The notes under the pieces are model-generated. The model was given only the letters and a program-made list of their open reading frames with translations, had not been told where the DNA came from and did not search any database. Shown in pieces: positions 43,320 to 56,195 of a stretch of DNA of 64,000 bases; position 1 is the stretch's first letter, and the number at the start of each line of letters is the position of its first letter. Source of the stretch: GCA-2861595 sp035536185 (lineage in GTDB: Bacteria; Actinomycetota; Acidimicrobiia; Acidimicrobiales; GCA-2861595); contig DATLOM010000041.1 in assembly GCA_035536185.1 (NCBI GenBank), forward strand, positions 1 through 64,000. The letters are read 5' to 3'. The position numbers and the translations under genes were made by a program.

Positions 43320-43799
43320 TCAGAGCCTTTCCTGTGTCTCAGTAGGCCCGCCGCAACTTGCTACCCCGGCTGACAGGGTCCCGCAGTACTTGCAGCGAAT
43401 GACGCAGTCCTCGGCCACGAGGTAGGCGCCTCTGCGTGCGCAGCTCTCGCATAGTCGGTACGCGGACCCGCGGTATTTGTTCGTCGGCCGTGCAGTAACC
43501 GGCTCCGTCGCGGTGAGTGCCAGTAGTTCCGCCGTGCAGCTGAGGCCGAGCTTCTTTGCGCTGGCGTTCAGGCGGTCTCGCACAGCCGTGGTGCTGACCC
43601 CAAGGTCCTGCGCGGCGCGCTGAAGCGACGGTGACGACGTCACCGCTTTCAACACCTCCTGCTGGCGCGGTGGGAGGTATGACACGTCGAGGATCGCAGT
43701 TCGGCGTGCGCCGCCATGGTCGGCACCCGTGGCGAAGGGCTCGCTGGGAGCAGCCGGGTCGAGTGGAGTAGTTGGCTCCGCCAGGATGACTCGTGCCAT
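43320..43799 (-). CDS. LuxR-type HTH protein with C-terminal zinc ribbon
   Basis: The 159-residue product has a short N-terminal tail, a LuxR-like HTH (YLPPRQQEVLKAV, LGVSTTAVRDRLNASAKKLG) and a C-terminal four-Cys ribbon (LCESCARRGAYLV, then IRCKYCGT). GAGGGGAC upstream of ATG 43799 supports the start. I know no characterised family with this order. It sits between the membrane kinase and the NarL regulator, all on the minus strand. Confidence 0.78.
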   Translation of the reverse strand: MARVILAEPTTPLDPAAPSEPFATGADHGGARRTAILDVSYLPPRQQEVLKAVTSSPSLQRAAQDLGVSTTAVRDRLNASAKKLGLSCTAELLALTATEPVTARPTNKYRGSAYRLCESCARRGAYLVAEDCVIRCKYCGTLSAGVASCGGPTETQERL

Positions 43800-43939
43800 C
43801 GGAAGTCCCCTCTTGCTTGCCTCAACAGGCACTGCCGCAAGTTGCGACATGCCTGTTCACTCGGCTGCTGTGCAGTCGACACTGAGCCGGCCGCCCACGA
43901 CGGGCGCACCTTTCGTGGTAGTGCATTGGCACCTGCGGC

Positions 43940-44590
43940 TTACCGGCGCCGGAGTATTCCCTTTCGCTGAGCGGTCATCACCGCCTCCAGCTTCGAGTGG
44001 GCTTCCAGCTTCCGAAGGATCAGCTGCACGTGGTTCCTGATGGTGTTCACACTGAGGTGCAGGCTCTCGGCGACCACACGATTGGTGCAGCCCTCGGACA
44101 GGAGCCTCAGGATCTCCATCTCCCGGTCAGACAGCTCCTTGCCGAGCTTGCTACCGCTTCCTCCCATCCGGCTCAGGGCATGAATCAAGACGTCCGCGGG
44201 GAAGGCGGCCTCGCCGGCGTGTACCTGTCGAACCGCGCCGACGAGCTCAGCGAACGCGCTGGTCTTGCGCACGTAACCCGCGCAGCCAGCCTCGATGGCC
44301 GCGGCCAGCACCGAGTCGTCGGCCCACCCGGTCAGGAGCACCACGTTCACGTGCGGGTAGCAGTCACGGAGCCAGCCGGCCACCGCGGTCCCTGTTGAGT
44401 CGGGAAGGTCCTGGTCCAGCACGACTACGTCCGGCTGCTGGGTTTCCACCGACTGACGAGCTGCCGCGCCGGTACTGGCAACACCTGTCACGGCAATGTC
44501 CGGCTGCGCGTTCAGCATGCGCACGAGGCTCTCCGACACCATGGCATGGTCCTCCACTACTAAGACGTGGATCTCGCCCTGCCGTGTCAT
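43940..44590 (-). CDS. NarL/FixJ-type response regulator
   Basis: The 216-residue product has a receiver domain (IHVLVVEDHAMVSESLVRML, Asp in VVLDQDLPD, VVLLTGWADD, GYVRKTSAFAELVGAVR) and a LuxR-type HTH (LSDREMEILRLLSEG, HLSVNTIRNHVQLILRKL). The start ATG 44590 matches family length; upstream in-frame codons are not needed. It diverges from the GGDEF-EAL gene across a 172-bp gap in which I see no convincing promoter motif. Confidence 0.9.
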   Translation of the reverse strand: MTRQGEIHVLVVEDHAMVSESLVRMLNAQPDIAVTGVASTGAAARQSVETQQPDVVVLDQDLPDSTGTAVAGWLRDCYPHVNVVLLTGWADDSVLAAAIEAGCAGYVRKTSAFAELVGAVRQVHAGEAAFPADVLIHALSRMGGSGSKLGKELSDREMEILRLLSEGCTNRVVAESLHLSVNTIRNHVQLILRKLEAHSKLEAVMTAQRKGILRRR

Positions 44591-44762
44591 CGGGAGCCCG
44601 CCATCGGCGCAGTGTGTGAAGAGCCCATGGTCAAGGACAGTGTCAAGACGGGACATTAAACGCACACAGGATCCCTCCACCAGAGACCGACGGGGCACTT
44701 TGTCCCTCGAACGGTGCAATCTGTCTATCGGGCAGTAGGCGTCCAGGGGCGAGACTTGAGGC

Positions 44763-47006
44763 ATGGAGAGGGCTCTGTCGCGCTTCGGCAAAGTGGAGCG
44801 GCGGCGCCACCGCCACCGCGTCCAGGAAGGAGCCGCTGTGCGGGTAGTCAGTGCTGGAGAGGAGCCGTCGAGTCATCTGGCCGGCGACAGCGGTCCGTAC
44901 CTAGGCGGCCCCCCTGGCGACGTCCGGCTTCAGGCCGCGCTCCTCGACGCGGTCGGGCAGGCCGTGATGGCCACCGATCCAGCCGGGGTGGTCATCTACT
45001 GGAACCGGGCGGCTGAGCGGCATTACGGCTGGTCGAGTACCCAGGCCGTTGGCCAAAGAGTAGGCGACCTCATCGCCTCGGAGGAGTCGATTGATCAGAC
45101 CGAGGCCATCCGCGAAGCGGTAGGTCGAGGCGAGACCTGGTCTGGCCAGTACATGGTGACGGATCGTGACGGCCACCGCTTTCCTGTCTACGCGACAATA
45201 ACGCCGGTCTTCGGCGCCGACGGCAGTGTGGTCGCCATCATCGGGGTGTCTACCGACGTCAGCGAGCTGGACGCCGGCAGGGAGGCCCAGTTCGAGGGTG
45301 AGCGCGTTCGGCGAGCGGCCGAGACGCGTTTCGAGATCGGTTTCGAGCAGGCGGCAGTGGGGGCCGTGATCGCTGATCTCGAGGGGTACCCGGTACGGGT
45401 CAATCCGGCGTACTGCACCCTGCTCGGGCGGCCGGCCGACTTGTTGGTAGGGCGCCGGTGGACCGATTCGTACCACCCTGAAGAGGCGCCGCTGCGTCCA
45501 GCGATGATGGCTCGAGTGGCCGCCGGTCACGATACGTACGAGGACGAGCGGCGCTTCCTCCGGCCCGACGGAAGCCTCGTGTGGGGACGTTGCCAGGCTG
45601 TGCTCGTACGGGATGGGGCTGGTGACCCGCTGTACTTCTTCATTCAGGTGCAGGACATCACCGAACGCAAGCTGGCAGAACAGGAGCTGGGCCATCAGCT
45701 GGCCCACGACTCCCTCACCGGCCTGCCGAACCGGACGCTGCTCGCCGACCGTCTGGTGTACGGGCTGGCCGGCGCCCAGCGACGTGACTCCAAGCTCGGC
45801 GTGTTCTTCCTCGACATCGACCACCTCAAGGCGGTCAACGACACCTTCGGCCACGCCTTCGGCGACGCGCTACTACGGCACACGGCCGACCGGATAGCCG
45901 GAGCCATCCGTCCCGGTGACACGGTGGCCCGCTTCAGCGGCGACGAGTTCGTGGTGGTCTGTGACGACGTAGGCGCGGCCGAGGCAGAGGACATCGCCAC
46001 GCGGGTCTTGCATGCACTCGGTGAGCCCTGCGTCGCCGACGGCCACGCGGTTACCGTCTCCGCCAGCATCGGCGTAGTGCTCAGTGACGCCTCGGCCACG
46101 CCGGGCAGCGTGTTGCAGGACGCGGGTGCGGCCATGAACCGGGCCAAGGAGCGCGGCCGGGGCCGCGTCGAGCTCTTCGACGAGTTACTTCGGGCGAAGT
46201 CGGCCAGCCGCTTGTCCACGACGTTGGAGCTGCGCCAGGCTCTCGAGCAGGACGAGTTCGTCGTCTACTACCAGCCAATCGTCGATGTGGCCACAGGGGC
46301 GGTGGTGAGCGCCGAGGCGCTCCTGCGGTGGCAGCACCCCGACCGCGGAATGGTGTCCCCACTCGATTTCATCCCGCTGGCCGAGGAGAGCGGCCTCATC
46401 GTCCCGATCGGTGCATGGGTCCTCGATCAGGCTTGTAGGCAGCTGGCCGAATGGCAGCGAAGCCACCCGGACATGTCCGTGGCCGTGAACCTCTCGGTAC
46501 GCCAGGCGTCGGACCCGGGAGTCACCGAGCTCCTCGCCGATGTACTGAAGCGAACGGGAGTGGCTCCAGGCGGCGTATGCCTCGAGTTGACCGAGAGCCT
46601 GCTCATGGACGACGTCGACTACTTCGGAAGGACGCTGGCGCTTCTCAAGACCTTGGGCGTGAGGTTGTCGATCGACGACTTCGGGACCGGGTACTCGTCG
46701 CTCAGCTACCTCAAGCGCTTCCCGTTCGACGCGGTGAAGGTGGACCGCGCCTTCGTCGACGGGTTGGGCACCGATGCGCACGACACTGCCCTGGTGGCGG
46801 CCATCGTGGCCATGGCCGGCGCCCTCGACCTCGGGGTGGTGGCCGAGGGTGTCGAGACGGCGGAGCAGCTCGACCATCTCCGGGCTCTTCACTGCCAGCG
46901 GGCCCAGGGCTTCCACATCGCCAAACCGATGCCGGAGGACGCCATGATCCGGTTCCTGGCCGATTCGGGTAGCCGCCTCGCAGCGGGAACCGGTGCACGA
47001 GCGTGA
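44763..47006 (+). CDS. PAS-PAS-GGDEF-EAL protein (c-di-GMP turnover)
   Basis: The 747-residue soluble protein has two PAS/PAC units (about residues 55-175 and 190-305), a GGDEF domain with LAHDSLTGLPNRTL, FLDIDHLKAVND and the active-site variant SGDEF, then an EAL domain with SAEALLRWQHPDRG, NLSVRQASD, DDFGTGYSSLSYLKRFP and DAVKVDRAF. SGDEF is usually still active; the EAL catalytic residues appear intact, so it may make or degrade c-di-GMP. The first PAS resembles a PAS of the nearby membrane kinase (VIATDPxGVxIYWN). Confidence 0.92.
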   Translation: MERALSRFGKVERRRHRHRVQEGAAVRVVSAGEEPSSHLAGDSGPYLGGPPGDVRLQAALLDAVGQAVMATDPAGVVIYWNRAAERHYGWSSTQAVGQRVGDLIASEESIDQTEAIREAVGRGETWSGQYMVTDRDGHRFPVYATITPVFGADGSVVAIIGVSTDVSELDAGREAQFEGERVRRAAETRFEIGFEQAAVGAVIADLEGYPVRVNPAYCTLLGRPADLLVGRRWTDSYHPEEAPLRPAMMARVAAGHDTYEDERRFLRPDGSLVWGRCQAVLVRDGAGDPLYFFIQVQDITERKLAEQELGHQLAHDSLTGLPNRTLLADRLVYGLAGAQRRDSKLGVFFLDIDHLKAVNDTFGHAFGDALLRHTADRIAGAIRPGDTVARFSGDEFVVVCDDVGAAEAEDIATRVLHALGEPCVADGHAVTVSASIGVVLSDASATPGSVLQDAGAAMNRAKERGRGRVELFDELLRAKSASRLSTTLELRQALEQDEFVVYYQPIVDVATGAVVSAEALLRWQHPDRGMVSPLDFIPLAEESGLIVPIGAWVLDQACRQLAEWQRSHPDMSVAVNLSVRQASDPGVTELLADVLKRTGVAPGGVCLELTESLLMDDVDYFGRTLALLKTLGVRLSIDDFGTGYSSLSYLKRFPFDAVKVDRAFVDGLGTDAHDTALVAAIVAMAGALDLGVVAEGVETAEQLDHLRALHCQRAQGFHIAKPMPEDAMIRFLADSGSRLAAGTGARA

Positions 47007-47071
47007 ACAGGCCTGACAGTGCCATTCAGCCGCTCTGGCGACGTTTGACCAGAAATCTCCAGGAGGATCCC

Positions 47072-49941
<2,870 letters not shown>

Positions 49942-49945
<4 letters not shown>

Positions 49946-52671
49946 ACACCTCCCGACGCTTCGGTCGGCAGCATGCCGAGGGCGCGCCGGCACAGGTCTC
50001 GGTGCTGGTGGTCGACGACAACGCCTCCAAGCGCCTCGCCATTCAGGCGGTGCTGGCGCCGCTGGGATACTGCGTCGTGGAGGCTGACTCCGGCGAAGCC
50101 GCCTTGCGCTGTGTGATGGACCAGGACTTCGCCGTCATCCTGCTCGACGTCTGCATGCCCCTGATGGACGGGTTCGAGACCGCAGCCCTGATCAGGCTGC
50201 GGCGCCAGTCCGAGATGACGCCGATCATCTTCATAACCGCCTTCGCCAGCGACGAGATCCAGCATGCCGACCGCTACGCCGAGGGCGCCGTCGACTTCAT
50301 GTTGGCCCCGGTCCCGCCGGACGAGCTCCGGGCCAAGGTGTCGGTCTTCGCCAACCTCTTCATCAAGGCGCAGTTGCTGGCCGCCCGCGCCCGGGAGGTG
50401 CAGGCGTCGGCTGACCAGCTGCAGCTGCTGACCGATGCCGCTCCCATCGGCATCTTCCAGACCGACGCGGAGAACCGGTACGTCTACACCAACCCCCGCT
50501 GGTCCGAGGTGACAGGCATATCGGCCGAGGACGCGACCGGGCGACCCTGGGACACCATCATCGACGCCACCCAACGAGCCGAGCTCGGAGCCGAGATGGG
50601 CCGCGAGGCCTCCGACCGGACGGAGCTGAGCCACCGCTTCGAGCTGACGCCATCGGGAATGGCCCCTCGGGTCGTGCTGGTCACCTCGAAGTCCATCCCC
50701 GACGGTGACGGAGGTACCGCCGGCTGGGTGGGCACGTTGGCCGACGTCACCGCCGAGGCGGGGGCCGAGGCGGCGGTGGCCGAGGCGCGTGATGTGGCCA
50801 CCGAGGCCTCCCGGCTGAAGTCGGATTTCCTCGCCAACATGAGCCACGAGATCCGCACGCCGATGAACGGCGTCATCGGGATGACAGACCTCCTGCTCGA
50901 GACGAACCTCGACCCGAAACAACGCGACTACGCCCAGACGGTGCGAAACTCCGGCGAGGCCCTCATGGCGATCATCGGCGACATCCTCGACTTCTCCAAG
51001 GTGGAGGCGGGCAAGCTGGAGATCGAGAGCATCGAGTTCAGCGTGCGGACCATCGTCGAAGACATCGTCGACCTGCTGGCCGTCCCCGCCCAGGCCAAGG
51101 GGCTCGAGTTGGTTGCCCTGGTCTCCCGCGAGGTGCCAGCCGCGGTGCGCGGGGACCCGGGCCGGGTGCGCCAGGTCCTGACCAACCTCATCGGGAACGC
51201 CGTCAAGTTCACCGAGGCCGGAGAGGTGGTCCTGCGGGTCACCGCCGGCGAGGACGCTGAGGTCGGGGTCGTACTGCGGTTCGAGGTGACCGATACGGGA
51301 GACGGCATAGAGGCAGAGAAGCTCCAGCTCGTGTTCCAACCATTCGTCCAGGCCGACACGTCCACGTCGCGCAAGTACGGCGGCACCGGCCTGGGGCTGG
51401 CGATCAGCGGCCAGCTGGTCGCCCTGATGAACGGCGAGTGCGGGGTGTCCAGCCGGATCGGCGAGGGCAGCACCTTCTGGTTCACGATCTGCGTAGGGGT
51501 GGCCACGGCCCGGGGGATGCCGTCCCTCTCGTCGCCGGACCCCGATCTGCTCGGCGTTGCCGTCCTCGTCGTCGACGACGGCGGCGCGCAGCGCGAAGTG
51601 CTCTGCGAGCACCTCGCCAACTGGGGCATGAGCGTGAGGACGGCCGACTCCGCTCCCGCCGCGCTGGCCGCGCTGCGGACGGCGGCCATGGATGGCCAGG
51701 CCTTCGCCGTCGCCCTGGTCGACCTGTCCATGACCGGGATGGACGGCTCGAGCCTCGTGAACGCCATCGTCGACGATCCCGGGGTGATGGCGAGTGCGGT
51801 GGTCATGACGGGCCTGCGCCAGTCCGCCGGCCCGGAGACGGAGGTCCCGGGCGTGTCCGCATCGTTGTCCAAGCCGGTCCACCTCGACGATCTTCACAAG
51901 TGCATGCTCATGGCGGTCGGACCGGTGGTGGACGCCGACGAGCCCGTCTTCGAACCGGTGGTGGCGCTCTCCCGTTCGGTCGACAGCGAGATCGGGGTGG
52001 GACGCCTGCTCCTGGCCGAGGACAACGCCATCAACCAGAAGGTGGCTGTGGACATGTTGTCCAGCGCCGGGTACCTGGTGGACACCGTCCCCGATGGGGC
52101 GGCGGCAGTGCGGGCGGCTGCCGCCTTTTCTTACGACGCCATCTTGATGGACTGCCAGATGCCGGGGCTGAACGGCTACGAGGCCACGGCGGCCATCCGG
52201 CTTCACGAAGCCGCCGGCCGTCACACGCCGATCATCGCCCTCACCGCCGGTGCCCGCCAGGAGGATCGCCAGCGCTGCCTCGCCGCGGGAATGGACCACT
52301 ACCTGTCCAAGCCGGTCAGCAAGGACCTTCTGCTGGCTCTCGTGGCCGACTCGGTCATGAACGGGCCGGCCCTGTCCGAGCTGGTGGACCAGTTCGTCCA
52401 GGAGACCGAGCCCCGCCTGGCCGAGCTCCGGAGCGCCCTCGACGCCGGTGACGCTGCCTCTGTGGGCGCCATCGCCCAGAGCATCAGGACCAGCGGAGGC
52501 CAACTCGGCGGAAGGCGGCTGGCCCTGTCCTGCAGCCGCCTCGAGAGGAAGGCCGCCTCCGGCTGCCTTCCGGACGGCCCCACCGAGCTCCGGGAGGTCG
52601 AGTTCGACTACGAGGAGCTGTGCCGTACGATGACCCAGCACCTGTCGGCGCAGCCGAACAAGCTCGGCTGA
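49942..52671 (+). CDS. Hybrid histidine kinase REC-PAS-HisKA-HATPase-REC-REC with degenerate HPt tail
   Basis: The 909-residue soluble product has an N-terminal REC (SVLVVDDNASKRLA, LDVCMPLMDGF), a PAS/PAC unit (about 160-275), HisKA with NMSHEIRTPMNG (His 302), HATPase (NLIGNAVKFTEAGE, YGGTGLGLAIS), then two further RECs (VALVDLSMTGMDG; LMDCQMPGLNGY). The last 100 residues have the HPt helical outline, but the expected AHxLKGS reads AQSIRTS, with Gln 846 where the phospho-accepting His should be. The GTG start overlaps the previous stop. Confidence 0.9.
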
Positions 52672-52687
52672 GCCGGCGTCAGGAGGG

Positions 52688-55318
52688 ATGCTTCGCTTGC
52701 ACGACGATGAAGGAGCTCGGATCGGAGCGGTGAGAGACTGCGGCATCCTCGACTCGCCGCCCGAGGAGGCCTTCGATCGGATAACCGCCCTGGCGGCGCG
52801 CCTGTTCGACGTCCCGCTCGCCGCCGTCAGCATCGTCGACACCGACCGCATCTGGTTCAAGTCCCACTACGGCCTGCCGGCCATCGCCGAGACTCCCCGC
52901 GAGGGGGGGCTGTGCGGATCGGCGGTCCTGCAGACTGGACCCTGGGTCCTCACCGATGCGACCAACGATGCCGCGGCGGTGGAGAACGCACTCGTCGCCG
53001 GGAGCCCCGGGGTGAGGTTCTACGCCGGTGTGCCCCTCTTCACGCCGGGCGGCCACAACGTCGGCACCCTTTGTGTGATGGGCACCGAGCCGCGGGAGGT
53101 GACTCCAGCCGAGATGGCCCACCTGACGGATCTGGCCTTCCTCGTCATGTACCAGCTCGAAGCTCGACTGCTTACCCGACGAGCCGTGGCCACCGCAACT
53201 GAAGGGTTCCGGGCGAAAGCCGAGGCACTGGCGATACGAACCGAGTCGGCGAGTGAAGCCGCCCGCGTGCTGGCGGAGACCTTGGCGGCCGACGCGGCCG
53301 CGGCCGCGGAGGCCTTCCGGGTCATGGCCCAGACCTTGGCGGCCGAGACGGAGGCGACCGCGGCGGCGCTCCGGGTGACCGCTGAGACCTTGGCCGCCCG
53401 CACCGCGTCGGCCACCGAGGCCTCGCGGGTGATGGCCGAGACGTTGGCCGCGGAAACGGCCGCTGAGGTGGCGGTGCTCCGGGTGACCGCCGAGACGTTG
53501 GCCGCCCGCACCGCGTCGGCCACCGAAGCGACGCGCGTCACGGCGGAGACGCTCGCGACCAAGACCGCGTCGGCCACCGAAGCGACGCGGGTGATGGCGG
53601 AGACGCTGGCGCTGGAGACGGCTTCGGCCACGGAGGCCTCGCGGGTGACGGCGGAGACGCTCGCGGTGCGAACGAACAACGCCAGGGAAGCGTCGCAGGT
53701 GAGAACCCAGGCATTGACAGCCGAAGTGGCCGAAGCCGTAGAGGCCTCCCAGCACAAGTCGGAGTTCCTGTCCAACATGAGCCACGAGATCCGGACTCCC
53801 ATGAATGGCGTGCTCGGCATGACCGAGCTCCTGCAGGCGACGGACCTGAGCTCCGAGCAACGCGAGTACGCAGACGCCATCTACCGTTCGTCCGAGAGTC
53901 TCCTGTCGGTCATCAACGACGTCCTCGACTTCTCCAGGATCGAAGCGGGTCAGGTCGAGCTCGAGATCGCCGACTTCGACGTGCGAGCAGTTGTCGAGGG
54001 CGCAATCGAGGTCCTGGCCGAGCCGGCGCGCGCCAAGGGGCTCGAGCTGATCAGTGAGATCACACCTCACCTGCCGTCGCTGCTGCGGGGAGACGGCGGG
54101 CGAGTTCGCCAGATCTTGATCAACCTCATCGGGAACGCCGTCAAGTTCACGCAGCAGGGCGGGGTGGTCGTGCGCGTCGGTCTGGTCCGCCCATCGGAGG
54201 ACACGCGGCAGAAGGTCCTCGTCGAGGTCGTCGATACCGGCATCGGCATCGCCCCCGCCAACCAGGCGAGGGTATTTTCCACTTTCGCTCAGGCCGACGC
54301 CTCCACGACCCGCGTCTACGGCGGCACGGGTCTGGGATTGGCCATCTCCGAGCAGCTCGTCCAGCTCATGGGCGGCGAGATTGGCGTGTCCAGCGTCGAG
54401 GGATCGGGCAGCACGTTCTGGTTCACCTTCTGTGCCGATCCAGCGGCAGTCGACACCCCGAGCAATAGGTCGGCAGGCGTCGACTCGACCACCATGCCGA
54501 CATCGTCATCGGAGGGCATTACAGATGTCGGCCTCGACATCCTCGTCGTGGAGGACAATCCCATCAACCAACAGGTCGCCGTTCGCATGCTCCAGAGCGA
54601 AGGTCACCGTGCCGATGTCGCCGCGAACGGGGAAGAGGCCCTCGACGCCGTGTCCCGCAACCGCTACGCGGCGATACTCATGGACTGCCAGATGCCGATC
54701 ATGGACGGCTACCAGACCACCCGGGCCATCCGGGACCTCCCGGCGCCGCATGGGCAGATTCCGATCATCGCCATGACCGCAGGCGCCAGCCTCGATGACC
54801 GCGACCGGTGCCTCGCGGCCGGGATGGACGACTACATCTCCAAGCCGATCCGGCGTAGGGACCTGATGGCGGTCGTCACCCGCTCCACGGGTCGAGAAGG
54901 TCCCGCCGGCCGAGACCCCGCTCCCTCGGGAGAGAGGGTCCCCGATCTCCCGGCGACAGGTTCAGCAGCCGCCCTCGATCCCTCGATGATCTTCGACTTG
55001 AAGGTCCTCGACTCGCAAGGAGGGCGCATCTCCCAGCTCGTGCAGTCGTTCCTGGCCCACGTCGCCACCGGCGTCGAGGAACTGCGTGGTGGCGTGGAGC
55101 GGGGGGACGGGCCGCTCGTCGCCAGCATCTGTCATCGGTTGCAGGGCAGCAGCGCGGCATTCGGCGCCTCGAAGATGGCCGATCTGTTCGCTGAGCTCGA
55201 GGGTTCGGTCAGCACGGGCGCCCTCGAACACCCACCTGACATCCTGCGACGGCTGGACGCGGAGCTTGCGCGCATCGAACCCGCGCTCACCGCCGCGTTC
55301 CCGGTCGCCCCTGACTGA
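52688..55318 (+). CDS. GAF-helical repeat-HisKA-HATPase-REC-HPt hybrid histidine kinase
   Basis: The 876-residue soluble product has a GAF domain (about 20-160), ten 18-residue helical repeats (167-346), HisKA with NMSHEIRTPMNG (His 366), HATPase (NLIGNAVKFTQQGG, YGGTGLGLAISEQL), REC with Asp 666 in LMDCQMPIMDGY, and an HPt with CHRLQGSS (His 816) intact. AGGAGGG directly abuts ATG 52688, too close to work for it; the TTG at 52697 (three codons on) has better spacing and may be the true start. It follows the previous kinase by 16 bp. Confidence 0.9.
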   Translation: MLRLHDDEGARIGAVRDCGILDSPPEEAFDRITALAARLFDVPLAAVSIVDTDRIWFKSHYGLPAIAETPREGGLCGSAVLQTGPWVLTDATNDAAAVENALVAGSPGVRFYAGVPLFTPGGHNVGTLCVMGTEPREVTPAEMAHLTDLAFLVMYQLEARLLTRRAVATATEGFRAKAEALAIRTESASEAARVLAETLAADAAAAAEAFRVMAQTLAAETEATAAALRVTAETLAARTASATEASRVMAETLAAETAAEVAVLRVTAETLAARTASATEATRVTAETLATKTASATEATRVMAETLALETASATEASRVTAETLAVRTNNAREASQVRTQALTAEVAEAVEASQHKSEFLSNMSHEIRTPMNGVLGMTELLQATDLSSEQREYADAIYRSSESLLSVINDVLDFSRIEAGQVELEIADFDVRAVVEGAIEVLAEPARAKGLELISEITPHLPSLLRGDGGRVRQILINLIGNAVKFTQQGGVVVRVGLVRPSEDTRQKVLVEVVDTGIGIAPANQARVFSTFAQADASTTRVYGGTGLGLAISEQLVQLMGGEIGVSSVEGSGSTFWFTFCADPAAVDTPSNRSAGVDSTTMPTSSSEGITDVGLDILVVEDNPINQQVAVRMLQSEGHRADVAANGEEALDAVSRNRYAAILMDCQMPIMDGYQTTRAIRDLPAPHGQIPIIAMTAGASLDDRDRCLAAGMDDYISKPIRRRDLMAVVTRSTGREGPAGRDPAPSGERVPDLPATGSAAALDPSMIFDLKVLDSQGGRISQLVQSFLAHVATGVEELRGGVERGDGPLVASICHRLQGSSAAFGASKMADLFAELEGSVSTGALEHPPDILRRLDAELARIEPALTAAFPVAPD
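53186..53725 (+). repeat. Ten 54-bp tandem repeats encoding an 18-residue helical unit
   Basis: The units, from residue 167 to 346, follow the consensus TASATEASRVMAETLAAE. The middle units are best preserved and the first and last are diverged. It forms the linker between GAF and HisKA. Confidence 0.85.
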
Positions 55319-55410
55319 ACGAGTTGTGGGCGGGCGATCTACAACACAGCGTAAGGCCGCCGTGCCCCCGTGTGGGCTGACCCGGTAGAGGCGTGCTTCG
55401 CCGTTCACGC

Positions 55411-55451
55411 CGAACAGGCTCGCCGCGCTGAGCGCGGCGAGCCTCGGTTCG
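55411..55451. terminator. Strong hairpin between convergent genes, likely bidirectional terminator
   Basis: GGCTCGCCGCGC (55417-55428) pairs perfectly with GCGCGGCGAGCC (55432-55443) around a TGA loop, and flanking CGAAC/GTTCG extends it. It is followed by TCGGTTCGGCTATTTGTGG with few U residues. It lies between the last kinase gene and the minus-strand WxL-like gene. Confidence 0.6.
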
Positions 55452-55492
55452 GCTATTTGTGGGGTTGAGCCCGATCCGGGCGACTCTGGGTC

Positions 55493-56008
55493 TCAGACGA
55501 GTGACGTGGTCACTGTGCCGGAGTAGGCGCCGGCGAGGGCACCGGCCGGCATGCTGACGTCGAGGGTCGGGTTCCACGAGGCGGTGTTGTTGCCGGACAC
55601 CGCGGTGGCGGTCGCCACGGCGGTCGCGGTCGTCGTGAGCGCCTTCGAGGTGACAGCGGCGACGGTGTTGGTACCGGTCTCGGTCACGGTGCCGTTGGTG
55701 TAGGCCACCCCGTCAGAGACGGACAGGCCCGCACCGGTGAAGGTGGTGGATGCGGCGGACGTCACCCAGCCGGCGGTGCCGCCGCGGGCGTCGTTCACGG
55801 CAACTGTGCCGAGGGTGCCGGTGATCGTGTTGGCCGCCACTCCCGACGCCTCGTTGGTGAGGGCCGCGGTGGCGCCGACACTGAGGGTGAGATCGCCGCC
55901 GGTGAGGCTGAAGGTTGCGGCGGTGTCGTCGGCGGAAGCCGGCGGAGCTGCACCTACGGCCAAGGTGGCGGCGGTGGCGAGGACGATGAGGGGCTTGCGG
56001 AGGTTCAT
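55493..56008 (-). CDS. Secreted WxL-like domain protein
   Basis: The 171-residue product has a Sec signal (LIVLATAATLAVGAAPPASA, cleavage near ASA/DD). The mature part is a beta-rich domain with NDARGGTAGWVTSA and ends ASWNPTLDVSMPAGALAGAY then SGTVTTSLV. This matches the outline of the WxL surface domain: D-R-G-x-x-x-x-G-W in the first half and Y-x-G-x-x-x-x-x-L at the end, with the second Trp replaced. AAGGA 9 nt upstream supports the ATG. It diverges from a paralogue at 56196. Confidence 0.72.
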   Translation of the reverse strand: MNLRKPLIVLATAATLAVGAAPPASADDTAATFSLTGGDLTLSVGATAALTNEASGVAANTITGTLGTVAVNDARGGTAGWVTSAASTTFTGAGLSVSDGVAYTNGTVTETGTNTVAAVTSKALTTTATAVATATAVSGNNTASWNPTLDVSMPAGALAGAYSGTVTTSLV

Positions 56009-56195
56009 TGGGGGATCCTTTTGGTTGGTGGGGGTCGGTCGACTCCCGTCTGCTCATGGCCACTAACGGTGGCCGGGGCCGGTGTATGTAGCCGCGTTGA
56101 GAGAGCGTTGAGAACAGATCTTGACGGAGCGGGTCGATCAAGGAGGCACGAGGCACCGCACCCGGCGTGTCGAACGACTCAGTCAGGAACCACTC

